Source: Laburnicola sp. R22_1 (taxonomy: Eukaryota; Ascomycota; Dothideomycetes; Pleosporales; Didymosphaeriaceae). Taken from it: 64,000 nucleotides of DNA. The first letter of the stretch is position 1, and each line of letters opens with the position of its first letter. A model generated the notes under the pieces. That model saw only the letters and a list, made by a program, of their open reading frames with translations. It made no database searches and had not been told where the DNA came from. Of the stretch, positions 46,980 through 57,078 are shown piece by piece. The DNA lies in contig JACONQ010000004.1 of assembly GCA_014281115.1 (NCBI GenBank), positions 1,364,001 to 1,428,000 on the forward strand, read 5' to 3'. Made by a program: the position numbers and the translations under genes.

Positions 46980-47723
46980 GTTGGCGGCGCAAGGCGGAAG
47001 CGCGTAGGTGGTCGAGGCATAGGGATAGACAAAGCCGGTCGCGGAACGCTATGGCATGTCGAGTGGAGAGGCGGGAGTGCGAATCGTCATGGGATGTGCG
47101 GAAGGTGGGAACGGGCGGCAGCGCTGGGTTGGAAAGACGACCATGCAACAGACTGCCAACAGTGAATGATGGTCGCGGCTTGGCAGGGATCCGCATGGAC
47201 ATGGACAAGGCTCCGAGCGCCGGCATCTAGCGTTCAGCCGCCCGAGACACGACAAATGCGTCTGGGCAGAACGAGGACCTACTGTGTGCTATTGTAGGCA
47301 CTTGGAGCAACACTGCACGCTCCGTTGCTGCTTAGTTTCTGCGTTCAAACGCAACTCTAGAATCTAGATACCTATCAGAGGCGAGATATCATGAGTAGTT
47401 GGCGGAGGAGCCGATCGTTGCAGGCAGCACTCGCCTTACCATGTATCGAATGTAGAAATCTCCTGGGGCTGAATGCACTCTTATAGCGGCGATCAGTTCC
47501 AATGCACACCCACAGCATGTGGTAGGCACGAGGGCTCCGAGGTGTGTGGTTTTCACAAGCGTTGATCCTCCGCTGGGAGCAGTCCCGCTAAGCCGAATCG
47601 CGCCTTAATTGCCCGAAACGCGTCTTTTCAGGAGCGCGTCCTGGCGCGTCGACTCCCCCTCCAGCCTCCAGCCTCCAGCACCGCCCCTCTCCCCCAACTC
47701 CTCCCGCCTTCGCAGGAATCGCA
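46980..47723. promoter_or_regulatory. Divergent promoter region between VPS54 and MCM5
   Basis: 744 bp between the two start codons, transcribed outward in both directions. No gene is recognised in it. The MCM5-proximal 140 bp is GC- and CpG-rich. Confidence 0.6.
47618..47623. promoter_or_regulatory. MCB-type element (ACGCGT) upstream of MCM5
   Basis: One exact ACGCGT about 100 bp before the MCM5 start, with further GCGCGTC/GGCGCGTCG variants at 47634 and 47643. In yeasts this box is bound by MBF (Mbp1/Swi6-type) to switch on replication genes at G1/S. Its use here is inferred from position and gene type only. Confidence 0.4.
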
Positions 47724-49989
47724 ATGGCCGACAGACAGACGACGTATACCGTCAGCGTATTCCCCAGCGACGGGGGCGACGAGCGCCAGGATGTGGCCCC
47801 CGCCCGCATCCAGAAGGCGCTGGTCGAGTTTGTCATGGACTTCCACCTCGACAATGTCTTCATCTACAGGCGAGTCGAGACGACGACGGGTCCAGGCTCC
47901 TGCTAACGGCCATGTAGAGACCAGATCCGCGAGAATGTGCTCATCAAGCAGTACTACTGCGATATTGACATCGCCCACCTCATCTCCTACGACGAAGAGC
48001 TGGCGCACAAGCTCACCCAAGATCCCACCGAGATGATCCCCCTCGTAAGTTTGGCGACGCAATCCATAGCTGTCGTCTGACTGTCCGTAGTTCGAAGCCG
48101 CCCTCAAGGCATGCACACAGCGCATCGTCTACCCCTCGCAGAGGAACATCCAGCTGCCAGAGCACCAGCTCCTGCTCCACTCCTCCGCCTCGCAGCTCTC
48201 CATCCGTGACCTGACAGCGGCATACGTCTCGCACCTCGTGCGCATACCAGGCATCGTCATCGGTGCTTCTACCCTCTCTTCCAAGTCCACAACCCTCGCC
48301 ATTCGCTGCCGGAATTGTCAGCATGAAGAAGTCCTACCAGTCTCGGGTGGTTTCTCGGGTGTGTCCCTCCCACGCACATGCACCCGGGTGAGAGCAGAAG
48401 GCGACAACTCGGACAAATGCCCACTAGATCCCTACTACGTCATGCACGAGCGCTGTCAGTTCATCGACCAGCAAGTCCTCAAGATGCAGGAAGCACCTGA
48501 TCAGGTTCCGGTCGGTGAAATGCCGCGTCACATAATGATCTCTGCGGACCGCTATCTCGCGAACCGCGTGGTTCCTGGTACAAGGTGCAGTGTGATGGGC
48601 ATTTATTCAATCTACCAGCAAAAGGGCTCCAAAAAGTCGCAAAACGCTGCAGTGGCCATCCGGAACCCGTATATCCGTGCTGTAGGAATCCACGCCGACG
48701 TAGACCATACCACCAAAGGAAACATGACTTTCACCGAGGAGGAAGAGCAGGAATTTCTGGAGATGAGTCGGAGACCAGACATCTATGAAGTCTTCGCGAA
48801 TTGCATTGCGCCTTCCATCTACGGCAACACGGATATCAAGAAGGCCATTGCATGTCTACTCATGGGCGGCTCCAAGAAGATCCTACCGGATGGAATGAAG
48901 CTGCGTGGAGACATCAATGTGCTGCTTCTGGGTGACCCTGGTACCGCCAAATCGCAGCTCTTGAAGTTTGTGGAGAAAGTGTCCCCAATCGCTGTTTACA
49001 CGTCTGGTAAAGGTTCGTCAGCAGCAGGTCTGACAGCTTCGGTTCAGCGCGACCACACCACGCGAGAGTTCTACCTTGAGGGGGGAGCCATGGTGCTCGC
49101 CGATGGCGGGGTTGTCTGTATCGATGAGTTCGACAAGATGCGTGACGAGGATCGTGTTGCGATCCACGAAGCCATGGAACAGCAGACTATCTCTATCGCC
49201 AAAGCTGGTATCACCACTATCCTTAACTCGCGGACGTCAGTCCTTGCTGCTGCTAATCCGATTTTTGGACGGTACGACGACATGAAGACGCCCGGTGAGA
49301 ATATCGACTTCCAGACTACCATTTTGTCGCGTTTCGACATGATCTTCATTGTACGCGATGCGCATGACCGGGGTCGGGATGAGCGGATAGCCAAGCACGT
49401 TATGGGCCTTGCTATGGGCGGCCGTGGCACGGAAGAGGTTGTGCAAGCCGAAATTCCCATCGAGAAGATGAAGCGCTACATCTCTTACTGTCGGCAGAAG
49501 TGCGCACCTCGCCTATCGCCCGAGGCCGCCGAGAAGCTCAGTTCACATTTCGTGAGCATCAGGCGACAAGTCCATGCCTCCGAAATGAATGCGAACCAGC
49601 GCTCCTCTATCCCCATTACTGTCCGTCAACTGGAGGCCATTATTCGTATCACAGAATCTCTGGCGAAGCTCTCACTATCCCCTGTTGCCGATGAGTCGCA
49701 TGTCGACGAGGCTATCCGCCTCTTCCTTGCTTCGACCATGGATGCCGTGACGCAAGGTGAAGGTCAGGCCTCGAAAGAGCTCATGGATGAGGTCAACAAG
49801 GTCGAAGAGGAACTACGACGACGCATGCCTATCGGTTGGCAAGTCAACCTCTCGACTCTGAAGCGCGAAATGTGCGATGGGAAAGGGTATTCGGAGCAAT
49901 CTTTAAGTCGGGCGCTATACGTCATGGCCGCGAGAGATACTATCCGGTGGAGACATGGTGGTGGTGTTGTTTACAGGGCTACTGCGTAG
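47724..49989 (+). CDS. MCM5: Mcm5, subunit of the MCM2-7 replicative helicase
   Basis: AAA+ subunit of the hexameric DNA helicase that licenses and unwinds replication origins in the nucleus. Exons 47724-47869, 47918-48044 and 48091-49989 give 723 residues, the usual Mcm5 length. Intron 1 (48 bp) has a GC donor (GCGAGT) and a good branch site (CTGCTAAC); intron 2 (46 bp) is GT-AG. Visible motifs: N-terminal zinc-binding cysteines (CRNCQHEE...C...KCPLDPY), NRVVPGTRC, Walker [12 protein letters not shown], Walker B CIDEFDKM, sensor region [12 protein letters not shown] and arginine finger [11 protein letters not shown] winged-helix C-terminus follows ([20 protein letters not shown]). Intact. 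Confidence 0.96.
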
Positions 49990-50557
49990 TCTAAGACGAG
50001 CCTGCCGATACGATATGAACGCGGCGTTGGAGGTTAGGTTGTCTGGGTATCACGAAGAAGGATCTGTGCATTGCATTTGAATACGGAATACCTGTATGGG
50101 ACATGACCAAGGCGTTTTGGATGCTGGTAGGGCATAGCGCTTTTTTCGATACGCAAACATACTTCAACACTACAAACTTGCTTCACTACTTCACTACCCC
50201 TTTCCTTTGACCGCGATACTTCCCCAAGCTCGTATTCTGATCTACCCGCATTTCTCAATCTCGATATTTCAAAAGCCCATTTTCCTACGCTATCTTCCAC
50301 TACTAACATTGTTAACAATGTTAACAACCCTAAACATTGTGCATACAATTTCGGGCGCAGCCCATCCCGCCTGCACAATGTTCGCACAACACTACTTACA
50401 TTGTTTATCTCCCTCTTCTACACTACCTATAATAACTCCTCCACGTGCCCCTCTCCTCTAATCCAAACACACACTGTACTCTCATAACTCCAGTTGAGAA
50501 AGCCATCTTAGTCCCAAATACACCATTCATTCAACAAACATCCGACACAATCGTCCC

Positions 50558-50589
<32 letters not shown>

Positions 50590-50594
50590 CAACC
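49990..50594. other. Intergenic and probable leader of the next gene
   Basis: Contains pyrimidine-rich stretches and a (CAT)10 tract at 50558-50587. No gene seen. Confidence 0.45.
50558..50587 (+). repeat. (CAT)10 microsatellite
   Basis: Ten uninterrupted CAT triplets just upstream of the predicted start at 50595. Confidence 0.93.
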
Positions 50595-51929
50595 ATGAAG
50601 TCCACAGCCCCCACCACGACCAATCCCTTCGCCCTCCTCCGGCACCAAAACCCCTCCCCTTACAACCCCACCGCGTTCTTCTTGCGCATCGATCGCTGGC
50701 TCGACGATGTAGTAGAGGCGACGCCGTTCGAGGAGGTAATGTTCTTTGTCGACGCGGAGTCGCGCGCGGGGTGGAATTTGTTTGCGGAAATGTTTCCGTT
50801 GCGGAAGCTGGAGCAGAATACGTTGCTGAATCGTGTTTTGTGCGAGGGGGATGGTGGTGTTTCGGCTGTGCTGGTGGGTGATGGAGGTCAGGTGTTTGAT
50901 AGGGAGGCGTTGGAAATGGTTGGAGGGTGTGAGGGGATGATGGGGTATCTTGGGCCTGGGGCTGGGGCGGCGATCAAGAAGGCGGAAGTGGTAGCTGGCG
51001 ATGCTGATTCCGATAGTGGGTTGTCATTCCAGTGCGTAGGGCTGGGTCGGGAGACTTCATCGACTCCGGTGCGCTCTCCTGGGCTTGCGCGCCGTGGTAG
51101 CGTTGCTATTGCGAACGTAGATGCCACCGCGTCGTCGCCTTTCGACCTCCATTTTCCAAAGCAGAAGGTCGCACAGCCCGTTCAAAAGAGCGGCCTTCCC
51201 TCCTCGGAGACATTCGCTAACTTCGACGACGCGCGCAACGCAGCGCTCCTCGACGAGTTAAACGACGCAGAGCAGGACTGGAACGATGACACATTCGCTT
51301 CCTTCGGCGAAATTGAGAGCGGCGATAACGCCCCCCGTTCAACATGGCGTCCTGCCCGGCCTTCTACACCAGCGGTGGGGCCATCTCGCCCACCCGCTGC
51401 TCCCCTCGCAGACAAACAAGACTCCGAGACATGGCGTCCCGCGCGGCTGGGTACACCGGCGCGGCGCCGTCCTGTAGCTGGGGGTGTAGACAAGACACCG
51501 TCGCCTTCAGCGTGGCAGGCTCGGTTTGCGCCGCCGTTGCCTGCTCGTACGTTGCGGCATACGGGGACATTGCCACCTCGGCCGGCTCCGGCTTTGCAAT
51601 CTCATAAAGCTGGTTTCACGATTCCGCGGAAACCGGTTGGTGGGGAGCGGGGAGGCGCGGTGTGCGCGGTGCAGCATGTCACTGTCACTGCTGTGTCTCA
51701 GCCGGTGGTGTCGTACCAGCGCGTCGACTCTCAACAAAACTCTTTTGTTGACGGTAAATCTACGTCGGTCGATGTGCTTGAGGCGCAGCTCCGAGGTAAG
51801 GCTGATGATGATGAGGGTTGGGAGGTGTGCTCGGCTTCTACGTCGTTGCTGTATTTTGGCAAGATTGGGAAGACTTGGGCGCGGGTTTTCCGGCCGATTC
51901 GGGCTGTGCGGAAGATGTTTCGGTGGTAG
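50595..51929 (+). CDS. Hypothetical disordered protein (444 aa)
   Basis: Single exon starting at ATG 50595 (ACAACCATGAAG); the frame is open further upstream through the CAT tract, but that part looks like leader. No family is recognised. The N-terminal 110 residues look folded (AFFLRIDRWLDDVVEATPFEEV, MFFVDAESRAGWNLFAEMFP by pieces). The middle is Pro/Ala/Ser-rich with an acidic patch (LLDELNDAEQDWNDDTFASFG) and two STWRPARP/ETWRPARL-like repeats. The C-terminus is hydrophobic then basic (LLYFGKIGKTWARVFRPIRAVRKMFRW by pieces), possibly an amphipathic membrane-associating helix. Function unknown. Confidence 0.6.
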   Translation: MKSTAPTTTNPFALLRHQNPSPYNPTAFFLRIDRWLDDVVEATPFEEVMFFVDAESRAGWNLFAEMFPLRKLEQNTLLNRVLCEGDGGVSAVLVGDGGQVFDREALEMVGGCEGMMGYLGPGAGAAIKKAEVVAGDADSDSGLSFQCVGLGRETSSTPVRSPGLARRGSVAIANVDATASSPFDLHFPKQKVAQPVQKSGLPSSETFANFDDARNAALLDELNDAEQDWNDDTFASFGEIESGDNAPRSTWRPARPSTPAVGPSRPPAAPLADKQDSETWRPARLGTPARRRPVAGGVDKTPSPSAWQARFAPPLPARTLRHTGTLPPRPAPALQSHKAGFTIPRKPVGGERGGAVCAVQHVTVTAVSQPVVSYQRVDSQQNSFVDGKSTSVDVLEAQLRGKADDDEGWEVCSASTSLLYFGKIGKTWARVFRPIRAVRKMFRW

Positions 51930-52781
51930 AACGTTACGAACGGTGTTGGTTGTTAGTGCTGCTGTGATGGTGGCACGTATGAGGTTTGTAACCCTGTAGA
52001 TGGTGTCGATTGTTGTCGGTCGAACGCTGCGTTACCGCCCTGAAGTGCGCAAATTAATAGTACCATAGGTATCTATAGAAGTAAATAAGAATATCTAAAA
52101 GATTTAAAGAAAAAGCAGTGCAAATGAGACAATATGAATGCGTTATTATGGTCTTATTCGTGATTAATTACTCTTTCTATAAATTATATTAGATAAGCAC
52201 CCTAAGTAGGAATGTTTACACTAATTATTATAGTAGTAATAAAGAGGCTGCGTTATAATAAAGATTAGAAGGTAGAACATCTGGTAATGAACTAGTATAG
52301 AATAGAGCTAGGCATTCATACTGTAGCTGTGCTGCCTAACTGTGCTGCTCAACTGCCTCGCTAGTTTCATGTTAGTATAGCCGAGCGGGCTTGTGGACTG
52401 CGACAAGATCGTTGTATGGCTGTGATGAGATCGTCGTATGCCTAAACCATTTTCGCACCTACTGCCATATACCCTATATGTATCAGCAACGAGGTATCCT
52501 TGAAAAAGTTGCCAGTCGCAAGCTGTGAATATCTCTCGCCCCTCCAGATGATCTCCGCGATTCTCTTCTTCTGCCATATCGGCTCCACTGGCGTTTCAGG
52601 CGCCCAAATCTCTTCTCCCTCATCCTGACTTCCTTCCTGCTCCTCCTTCTCGTCAACCTTCCTCCCCGGGCATGCCATCCCCGCCGAACCTTCCCACCGT
52701 AAGCCAATCAATCCTATTTCCCCCCGCATCCTTCAGCGTCGTACCCTCCCACTGGGGCCACCTCTTTCGTTGCGGTTTGCA
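51930..52781. other. Intergenic, AT-rich
   Basis: 3' flanks of two convergent genes. 52040-52310 is AT-rich. Minus-strand frames at 52308-52729 are charged low complexity and not supported. Confidence 0.4.
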
Positions 52782-55563
52782 TCACAGGCCACCTCCAGAA
52801 ACCCAGTGGCCTACCATTTCGGCCACGAAGCGCATCTTGGCGGGAAACGTGTTCGCGGTCGTCAATGCCAGCATATCGGTATCTACTTTTGCGGATTTCG
52901 ACTCGGAGGTGCGGATTAGGGGGGTATGGGTGCCGTAGAGTAGCTGGTATATGGTGCCGGAGAGAACTTCGCGAGCCTCTATAAATTCGTTGGGGAGATC
53001 GGCCGCTTGGGCGCCCAAGTGTGAGATGGCGGGGAGCGGGAGCGCGGTGAAGGAGATATATTTACCGTCGGCGGAGAGGACGATTTTGGTATGGTCCGGG
53101 AAGTTGAACTGTGTGCAGGTTAACAGTGTCAGTGCATATGGGATGGAAGAGATTGAAAGGGAGGGAGCGCCAGAAAAAAGGTTGGGGGGTGGCGCTGGTG
53201 GAGAGAAGACGAACCTGGAAACACCCGTTGCTGAAACCCCATATGCCGACGTTGCCCACGCGTTGATAGAACCAAATGATCGTGATCCTACAGTCCTCCT
53301 GCCCCCTTTCCTGGGTGGACGTGTGCTCCCTTAGGTGCTTGCACATGTGCCCCGCGAACTTGGCCCACAGAATGCTGTTGCGCTTGCGGTCAGCCTCAGG
53401 CATGGCGACTTCCTCCAAGCTGCCGTCGTTCGCCTGGGTCAAGAATTTAAATGGGATGTCTTTAATAGTGAAGCCATCGTAGGTGTTCTTGAGATACTTG
53501 TAGCCGTGGTCGACGACGGCGTGCGTGAGTGGCTTATCGGTGGTGTGGTTTAGGACGACACCGACGCAACCATCGGCGAGCATGTACCCGATGCCGTATT
53601 TCTTGCTGTAGTCGACCCATCTAGAGACGAAGGGGAGTTGTTGAGTCGGCGATTTCCAACTGCGGCGGGCGGATGGGGCATTGGAGCTCGAAGCGAGGGC
53701 GGTAATAATGTTGTTATGAAGCTCTCCTGTATGAGCAAGGATGGTGGCTGGATCAACGTAGATAACCATGCGAGAATGATCGTTGGTAGTGAGTGTCTTT
53801 GATTCTGTGCCATCAACCTTTGTGATGGGAGGTAGTAGGCGCACAGGCTTATGTAATTCAGTAACTTGAGCCGCGGGCTGTTGCTGTATGTTACCGGAGA
53901 CAACCTGAGCAGCAGTCCGAGTTGATCGCGTACGAGATGGCCGAATTGGACGTTGCTGAATCATAAGAGGTTTTGGCGCGGCCTCTGGTTCTTTTACCGC
54001 ACTTGCATGTATCGGGGGAACTGGGATATTGTACGTGAACGTGGTGCGGCGGGACGAGCAGTCTTTGCAGGATCTGCCTGCAAAGACGTTGGTCGCCTCG
54101 CACTTGCATGTATCGGGGGAACTGGGTCTCCAATCTCTGCACTTCGCTGCTTGCTTGGTGGTTCTTTGACGCGGCCGGGTATGTTATACTTGTTGTCGAA
54201 AGAAGTCTCAATCAGATGCGATGAAGTGGCAGGTAGCTCTCGGTCCTTATTATACTCAAGCCCGCCAGTGTTGCCTTTACCCTTTTGGAAAATGAAAGGG
54301 GCGTAAACGGCACCATCTGGCATTGGAACGATGGGCATTTTGTGGGCCTCGGCCTCTCGCTCGCACTCTCGGTAGATGCTGCCGGATGCAGAGTCTCCAA
54401 TGACGGAGAAAAATTCCCCGGGGGCATACTCGCCGACGCCGCTGGCTTTGCATTGCTTGTACCAGCCTTCTGTGTAGCCTCGCTTGAGTGTCACAGAGTT
54501 TGGTGGTTTGACCGTCCATTTCGGCCTAGAAGTGAGGGCATTATTGTCGAGAGTGTCGGGAAGATAGCCCAATCTAAAAAAGGGATGAGAAACAATGGTA
54601 TCGAGGCTTGGACGTGAGTTTTCTTTGACTAGAATTTGAGAGACAAGGTCGCGGAGTTCGTCTGGAATATTATTGGTACGCTTGCTGAGATCAGGCCAGG
54701 CGTATTCGCCTTTTGCAACCTTGAGAAGAACTTCTTGGGGCTTAGAGGCATAGAAAGGTGCCTTTCCGACAGCAAGGGTGTACCTAAGAGAATCGTTATT
54801 ATACGTTTAAACACCACACAGGTGGGTGGATACTCACGCGATGATACCAATAGCCCAAACATCGACCTTCTCATTATGACCTTTGCCGCTCTTCTCAAGA
54901 ACCTCTGGCGCAATGTAACTCGGAGTCCCACACATTGTTGTCCGTCGCATTGCAGCATCATGTGGCACAACCAGCACGGCAGCAAGACCAAAATCTCTAA
55001 CCTTAACATTCATCTCATGGTCTAAAAATAAACTTCCGGTCTTTAGGTCGCGATGAACGACGTTGCGCATGTGAAGGTATTTGACAGCACCACAAGTCTG
55101 GATAATGTATCAACGGACTTCGGGCATTGTGAGGTATGAGCGCTTCTTGAGACAATCGGCGAGGGACCCATTAGTACAGACTTCAAGGACAACATATGTA
55201 GATAACAGGAAGGAGAAGGCGCGGTAGAATTGGACAACGTTTGGATGATGATGAAGTTTTGAATGGAGTTGCAGCTCGGTGACAAACTGCAGGCTAGAGT
55301 AAGTGCTAGACGCGACGAGACGCGGCGAGCGAGGATACCTTCTGCGCCAGCTTCCTTGGTTCTATCTTAGACTTGACGATCTTCAAGGCGACAGTCTTGC
55401 CCGTCGTGCGGTTGCCGTCGGTTTGCTGTGCTAGCCAGCAGATTGCGAAGCCTCCACGGCCGAGCTGCTTCTCGGTGTGGTACTGCCGCCCAGTGGGATC
55501 GTACACCACTGGAGGCGGAGGGTCGGCGTGGATACGCGTGTTAGGTTTTTGTCGAGCCTGCAT
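52782..55563 (-). pseudogene. Polo-like kinase (Cdc5/Plk1 type), disrupted
   Basis: A Ser/Thr kinase of mitotic control, with N-terminal kinase domain and C-terminal polo boxes. Exons 55563-55339, 55286-54838, 54783-53215 and 53108-52782 (introns of 52, 54 and 106 bp). Motifs: LGRGGFAICWLAQQ, VALKIVKSK, ELQLHSKLHHHPNVVQFYRAFSF by pieces, NGSLADCLKKRSYLTMPEVR, HRDLKTGSLFL, DFGLAAVL, TTMCGTPSYIAPEVLEKSGKG, and in the polo box FVSRWVDYSKKYGIGYMLADG. Defects: TGA at 55112-55110 right after MPEVR; catalytic-loop Asn replaced by Ser (HRDLKxxS); Arg before DFG; and a 101-bp insertion shifting the frame unless spliced. Without that insertion the model is 823 codons. A working polo kinase is presumably encoded elsewhere. 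Confidence 0.8.
53999..54126 (-). repeat. 101-bp insertion bounded by a 27-bp direct repeat, with a hairpin, in the polo kinase gene
   Basis: The string beginning GCACTTGCATGTATCGGGGG occurs at 53999-54025 and again at 54100-54126. The 74 bp between them contain an exact 11-bp inverted repeat, GTCTTTGCAGG (54061-54071) and CCTGCAAAGAC (54077-54087), with a 5-base loop. Removing 101 bp restores the kinase frame. So does splicing an 83-base GT-AG interval (54103 down to 54021 on the minus strand). Confidence 0.75.
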
Positions 55564-56499
55564 TGCTAGTATGCGTTGTGATCTTGCAGGTCCCAGGGTC
55601 GCTATCGCAGCCTGGAGAATTGACGCGTCGGGAATTTAAGCTTTTGGTTGCCTATGGTGATGATGTGCTAAAGCCAGAAATCGCTAGCGTGGATAGGAAG
55701 ATGCGGCATACTGGAGGCTACTTACAAGTTAGGAATATGTTTTTTTCGGCGACTAAGAGACTTCTAATAAAAACAGTACAAATAATAGCAGTAACCCCTT
55801 CTGCTATTGTGGACGCAGAAAAGCGCATTTCAAGGTGGTGACAAAAAGGGGTTACCCGTTCCAAGCTCGCTAAGCGGATGGGAATAAAACACACTACTCA
55901 CACATAAGCCAACCAACACCCAACGCTCCTTTGAGCGCCGAGGTCGAGCTCACACAATGACCTGCTACTAGTTTTTCTTATTTTCCTTAACTCAATTGTT
56001 TTCTTAGACCGCACTAAATAATCAAAAACAATATTAATATAAAGCGAAGATTATTGTGTGCTTGTTGTAGTTGTGAGTGTGAAAAGTCATTCTTGTGCTA
56101 GGGAGCTACTCTACATTAATATTATATAGGTAATTTACAGACTTATTATCCTTAGTTTTGTGGGTTATTACCTAACTAATCTTAACACAAACTTGTACAC
56201 TCCTAAGGTAATTATAGATAATAGAATAGATCGCATTATGTGTGGTGTTAAGCCGCTGTATAGCCCTACCAAACCTTCTATTCTGCTGGCTATATCCTCT
56301 CCACAATCTAGTATTTCTGCTCTAAGCCGCTTACAGTTACCATATATATAGAACTTAATTGCGGTAGTAGGTACAACGCCTGCTAAACTTAGCCTAAAAC
56401 TATAAAAGAAAGCGTACTAGCCTTTATTATAGTAGATAGAATTAATAATCTAGAAGGTCTCGCGAAGGTAGCGTAGTAAGGCGCCTAGAAGATAGGCAG
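55564..56499. other. Intergenic, increasingly AT-rich
   Basis: 5' flank of the polo kinase gene, then AT-rich sequence leading into the right-hand repeat block. No gene recognised. Confidence 0.4.
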
Positions 56500-56649
56500 G
56501 TCATTAGGAAAGTTTTTTTTAAAAAGGCTGCTTAGACATGCGTAGACGTGCGTAAAGTTGCGCATTTGTGCGCATTTTTGCACAAGCAATTTATTAGCAC
56601 AAAAATGCTTAAAGATATACAAAGGTGCGTAGAAGTACGCAGATATATA
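56500..56649 (+). repeat. Dispersed repeat, left part of the copy split by element I
   Basis: Matches the reverse complement of 6115-6200 (CATTAGGAAAGTTTTT, then GCGCATTTTTGCACAAGCAA). The remainder of the repeat continues at 62757-62860 on the other side of element I. Confidence 0.65.
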
Positions 56650-57078
56650 ACGTACTTTGCACTCGAGTCGGACACTCCATCGAGTCGGACACTTTGCCAA
56701 GACCCCACCAAGTTCTATACTATTCACGATAGTATAGAGTCAACATGAACTATTTTCGATAGTCTAAATAGGCTAAACTATTTAGAATCTACTTCTATAA
56801 GCTGTCTACAGGTTTTTTTATTGTGCCCAGGCTTGCCGCAGCGTCTACAGCGCTGTTGAGCGGATTCGCCTTATTAGTGCGCACCCTCTTCTTTGCCTTC
56901 TTGCCATTACTACGCACCCCAAAGTCCTTTAGAGTAGCCAGTCGCTGGCCCTCTTCAACTGTAAGGACTCCTTCTTGCTGCAATCGCTTTCTTTTATATG
57001 ATTTACGTCGTGTGGCGGCCTTATTAGTAGCTTGAAGTTCGGCGTTGCGTTTGGTTATTAATACTAAAGAATGCCCTA

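Noticed and set aside
47628..48125. 165-codon minus-strand frame over the MCM5 5' end
   Set aside because: Antisense to confirmed MCM5 exons; no independent support.
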